Assembly (NCBI GenBank): GCA_050733935.1
Contig: JBOHUC010000172.1
Span: 1 to 15,180, forward strand
Direction: 5' to 3'
DNA: 15,180 nt
Origin: JBOHUC01 sp050733935
GTDB taxonomy: Bacteria; Eisenbacteria; RBG-16-71-46; DASYSL01
Shown here: positions 12,428-15,180 of the stretch, piece after piece
How the letters are laid out: each line of letters opens with the position of its first letter
Position numbering within the stretch: the stretch's first letter is position 1
Made by a program: the position numbers and the translations under genes
The notes under the pieces: generated by a model
What the model saw: only the letters and a program-made list of their open reading frames with translations
Database searches by the model: none
What the model was told of the DNA's origin: nothing

Positions 12428-13987
12428 ATGTCCAAGGATCGTTTCATCGTTCAGCCCGGGCGCTACTGGGCCGCCGCGGGCCTGTTCGTCGTCGTTGGTT
12501 TGGTCATCGGACTCGCGCTCGCGGGTACGCTCCGCTTGCAGCCCGAGCCGCTCGCGCAGAATGGTTCCACGGACGCGGTGAACGCGGCCGTTGCGCCCCC
12601 GATCGGCGCCGACCTGCAGAGCCCGTTCGTCGCAGTGGTCGAGCGGACAGCGCCGGCCGTCGTCTCGATCGACACCAAGCGCAAGGTCGGCTCGGGCGGC
12701 TCCGGCGCGGACACGCCCGACAACGAGCTCTTCCGTCGCTTCTTCGGCGACCCGCAAGGCGGGCGCGGCCGTTCGATGACGGTTCCCTCCTCGGGCTCCG
12801 GATTCCTGATCGACCGGGACGGCCGGATCCTCACGAACAACCACGTCGTGCGCGATGCGTCGGAGATCAGCGTCACGCTGTCCGACAAACGCACTTACAA
12901 GGCCAAGGTCGTGGGCCAGGATCCGGCGACGGACGTCGCGGTCATTCAGATCAGCGCGCCGGGCAACCTGCCCACGCTTCCGCTCGGAGATTCGGACAAG
13001 ATCAAGGTCGGCGAGTGGGTGCTTGCGATCGGAAACCCGCTCGGCGAGCTCCAGGGAACGGTCACGTCCGGCATCGTGAGCGCGCGCGGGCGCTCGTCGC
13101 TCAACATCGCGGGCGGCGCTCCGGACTATCAGGACTTCATTCAGACGGACGCCTCGATCAACTTCGGCAACTCGGGTGGACCGCTCGTGAACCTGCGCGG
13201 CGAGGCGATCGGCATCAACACCGCAATCAATGCGCAGGGGCAGGGGATCGGGTTTGCGATTCCCATCAATCTCGCGAAGCACATCGCCGAGCAGCTCGTG
13301 GCGAACGGCAAGGTCGTGCGCGGCTTCCTGGGCGTCGAGCCCGGTGAGCTCACGCCGGATCTCGCCGAGAGCTACGGCGTCACGCCGGATGCCGGCGTCG
13401 TCGTCCAGAATCTGGTCGACGATTCGCCCGCGAGCCGCGCGGGCATCCGCCGCGGCGACATCATCACCGCGTTCGACGGTTCCCACGTCAAGGACGTGAC
13501 GAGCTTCCGTCTCAAGGTCGCCGACACGCCGGTCGACAAGCGCGTGCAGGTGAGTCTCATGCGCGACGGGAAGAAGTTCGAAGTCCCGGTCACGCTCGCG
13601 AACCGCGACGTCATGCTGGCACAGGCGACGGGTCGTGGTTCGCGCGACTCGGACGACGGCACGACGCAGGGCGGCTCGAACTCCTCCGGGATCGGAGCCA
13701 GCGTGCGCCAGCTCAACGACCGCGAGCGCGAAGCGCTCGGTCCGCGCGTGCACGCCGTGGTCGTGACCGGCGTCGAGGAGGGCAGCGAGGCCGAGGAAGC
13801 CGGCATCGAGGAAGGGTCGCTCATCCTCGAAGCGAACGGCCGCGACGTCGAGGCGCCGGCCGATCTCGCCGCGGCGGTGCGGCAGGCCCGCGCGAGCGGA
13901 CGTCCGCTGCGCGTCCTCGTGGGGCAGGTCGACTGGAATTCCGGGCGCATCAACCAGCAGTACGTCCCTGTGAAGATTCGAGGCTAG
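12428..13987 (+). CDS. degP: HtrA/DegP-type periplasmic serine endoprotease
   Basis: A 519-residue Do-family protease that degrades misfolded envelope proteins. A single hydrophobic segment (about 14-34) is a signal peptide or an anchor. The trypsin-like domain (about 62-290) has the complete triad: H139 in TNNHVV, D169 in DPATDVAVI and S249 in GNSGGPL, with oxyanion support from GNPLG (202-206). Two PDZ domains follow (about 297-390 and 420-510), separated by a Ser/Gly/Asp-rich linker, which is the DegP/DegQ layout. AGGAGG lies 11 nt before the ATG. The promoter upstream rules out earlier starts. The amidase gene begins 4 nt after the stop, so the two form an envelope-maintenance operon. DegP and DegQ cannot be told apart here. 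Confidence 0.93.
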   Translation: MSKDRFIVQPGRYWAAAGLFVVVGLVIGLALAGTLRLQPEPLAQNGSTDAVNAAVAPPIGADLQSPFVAVVERTAPAVVSIDTKRKVGSGGSGADTPDNELFRRFFGDPQGGRGRSMTVPSSGSGFLIDRDGRILTNNHVVRDASEISVTLSDKRTYKAKVVGQDPATDVAVIQISAPGNLPTLPLGDSDKIKVGEWVLAIGNPLGELQGTVTSGIVSARGRSSLNIAGGAPDYQDFIQTDASINFGNSGGPLVNLRGEAIGINTAINAQGQGIGFAIPINLAKHIAEQLVANGKVVRGFLGVEPGELTPDLAESYGVTPDAGVVVQNLVDDSPASRAGIRRGDIITAFDGSHVKDVTSFRLKVADTPVDKRVQVSLMRDGKKFEVPVTLANRDVMLAQATGRGSRDSDDGTTQGGSNSSGIGASVRQLNDREREALGPRVHAVVVTGVEEGSEAEEAGIEEGSLILEANGRDVEAPADLAAAVRQARASGRPLRVLVGQVDWNSGRINQQYVPVKIRG

Positions 13988-13994
13988 GACGCTG
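13980..13994 (+). promoter_or_regulatory. Ribosome site and unusual CTG start of the amidase
   Basis: GAGG (13980-13983) with a second AGG (13986-13988) lies 8 nt before CTG (13992-13994). The amidase frame has a stop at 13971-13973 and no ATG, GTG or TTG between it and the signal peptide core; the first is GTG at 14049, inside the hydrophobic segment. CTG is therefore the likely start, with ACG at 13989 as an alternative. Confidence 0.5.
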
Positions 13995-15180
13995 GCTCAC
14001 GACGCCGGTTCCCGAACGTCGCGTCTTGCGGCCCGGATCAGCACCCTGGTGCTGGTCGGGGCCGCTTGCACGTTCGGAGCGTTCGTCGCGTCCGACGCCG
14101 GGGCGGCGAAGAAGAAGAAGTCCACGAAGCCCGCCGCGAACGCGGCCCCCGTCGTCCAGTCGCTGCGCACGTTCTCCGGACCGAACAGCACGCGCCTGGT
14201 CGTCGATCTCTCGAAGAACGCGACGTTCCGCGTCGAGTCCGATTCGAGCGCGCGCAGGTTCGATCTCATCGTCACGCGCGCCATGCGCTCCCCGAAACTC
14301 GACATTCCGGACTTCGGTGACGGCGGGATCGTGCGCGTGACCCCCGAGGAGGTCTCGGAAGGCGTTCGTCTGCGCGTCGAGGTCACCGAGTGGAACGTGC
14401 CGCGCGTCTTCGGGCTCGAGAGCGGGGACGAGGAGGCGACCGCGACGGCCGCGCGCATCGTGATCGACGTGCCGCGTGCCGGGCAGGCCGAGCGCGACGC
14501 GGAGGAGCGCGCGCGCGTGGACCGGCTCGCCGTCTCCGGACGGCGCATCGTGATCGTGGATCCGGGCCACGGCGGGGAAGCGTCGGGTGCGGTCGGCGCC
14601 AAGAAGACGATGGAGAAGGACGTCACGCTCGCGATTGCGAAGAAGCTCGCCCAGGAGCTCGAGCGGCACGCGGGGGTGAGCGTCGTGTTGACCCGGACGT
14701 CGGATTACGACGTGCCGCTTCGGGATCGCTTCCGGATCGCGGAGCGCTACCAGGCCGACGCGTTCGTGAGCATCCACACGAACTCTTCGCGCCGGCGCAC
14801 GGGCCGCGGCACCGAGGTCTACTTCCTGTCGCTCGAGAGCGCGAGCGACGAGGCTTCGAAGGCGCTCGCCGACATCGAGAACGCGGCCGACCGTGTCTCG
14901 GCCGGACCGTCGGAACGCGTGGACGACGAGCTCGTCGGCATCCTCTTCGATCTCAAGCAGACCGAGGCCATCCAGCAATCGTCCGTGCTCGCCGAAGCGA
15001 TCCTGGGAGAGATCGAAGGCGGGCGGAAGCTCGAGTCGCGCGGCGTGAAGCAGGCGCCGTTCGCCGTGCTCAAGTCGCCGGTCGTTCCCTCGGTGCTGGT
15101 CGAGACCGCGTTCATCAACAATCCGACCGAGGAGCGACTCCTGCGCGACTCGTCGTTCCAGTCCGAGATGGCCGCCCAGA
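13992..15180 (+). CDS. N-acetylmuramoyl-L-alanine amidase (AMIN-like plus Amidase_3), cut by window edge
   Basis: An AmiC-like zinc amidase, 396 residues visible, that splits the amide between N-acetylmuramic acid and the stem peptide during cell separation. From the CTG start: a basic N-terminus (RTSRLAAR), a hydrophobic signal segment (about 17-38), and a Lys/Ala-rich linker. An AMIN-like beta domain follows (about 52-160; VVQSLRTFSGPNSTRLVVDL), which in the family directs binding to peptidoglycan or the septum. The Amidase_3 domain starts at about 185. Zinc ligands are H193 in DPGHGGE, E208 in MEKD and H262 in SIHTNS; the catalytic Glu is E371 in VETAFINN. The insert at about 280-330 may hold the autoinhibitory helix known in AmiB/AmiC. 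Only the last part is missing. It follows the protease gene by 4 nt, probably in one transcript. Confidence 0.9.
   Translation, partial: MAHDAGSRTSRLAARISTLVLVGAACTFGAFVASDAGAAKKKKSTKPAANAAPVVQSLRTFSGPNSTRLVVDLSKNATFRVESDSSARRFDLIVTRAMRSPKLDIPDFGDGGIVRVTPEEVSEGVRLRVEVTEWNVPRVFGLESGDEEATATAARIVIDVPRAGQAERDAEERARVDRLAVSGRRIVIVDPGHGGEASGAVGAKKTMEKDVTLAIAKKLAQELERHAGVSVVLTRTSDYDVPLRDRFRIAERYQADAFVSIHTNSSRRRTGRGTEVYFLSLESASDEASKALADIENAADRVSAGPSERVDDELVGILFDLKQTEAIQQSSVLAEAILGEIEGGRKLESRGVKQAPFAVLKSPVVPSVLVETAFINNPTEERLLRDSSFQSEMAAQ

Overview
The window is GC-rich DNA from a diderm (Gram-negative) bacterium. LpxH implies lipid A, and there are also a PorV/PorQ-type outer-membrane barrel protein, a two-PDZ periplasmic protease, a periplasmic amidase and two lipoproteins. 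PorV/PorQ together with a long TPR-GAF sigma-54 activator and an FN3 lipoprotein suggests a lineage of the FCB kind, for example Candidatus Eisenbacteria. That placement is an inference from gene content; no rRNA or marker gene here fixes the phylum.

Layout. Positions 1-2019 (minus) hold rlmN and, 16 nt downstream of it, a membrane sensor kinase cut by the left edge. A short divergent promoter region separates rlmN from an ArsR-like regulator (2082-2618, plus). A leader with repeats and a strong fold follows, then a short Ppx/GppA phosphatase (2892-4004). Next are a small secreted protein (4168-4494) and a 1029-residue TPR-GAF-AAA+-Fis sigma-54 activator (4611-7700). From 7701 to 8892 there is no convincing protein gene. 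This stretch carries many inverted repeats, a 79-nt long hairpin and a very strong intrinsic terminator (8583-8614), so a structured non-coding RNA is the best reading. At 8846-8860 lies a near-perfect sigma-54 (-24/-12) promoter. It drives two overlapping lipoprotein genes: an FN3 protein, and a small CXXCH protein. A PorV-like gene with its own promoter follows (10426-11373), convergent with lpxH (11384-12226, minus). Last come an HtrA/DegP protease (12428-13987) and, 4 nt later, an N-acetylmuramoyl-L-alanine amidase cut by the right edge.

How it may work together. The central block of secreted protein, TPR sigma-54 activator, structured RNA and sigma-54-driven lipoproteins reads as a possible signalling module: a sensor with a ligand-binding type of N-terminus and a matching promoter class about 1.1 kb downstream. 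The flanking genes are mostly envelope maintenance (LpxH, DegP, amidase, PorV). Four genes share a housekeeping-like promoter pattern, TTGACC (or TTTACC), 17-18 nt, TAGnnT. One of these predicts a leaderless rlmN transcript.
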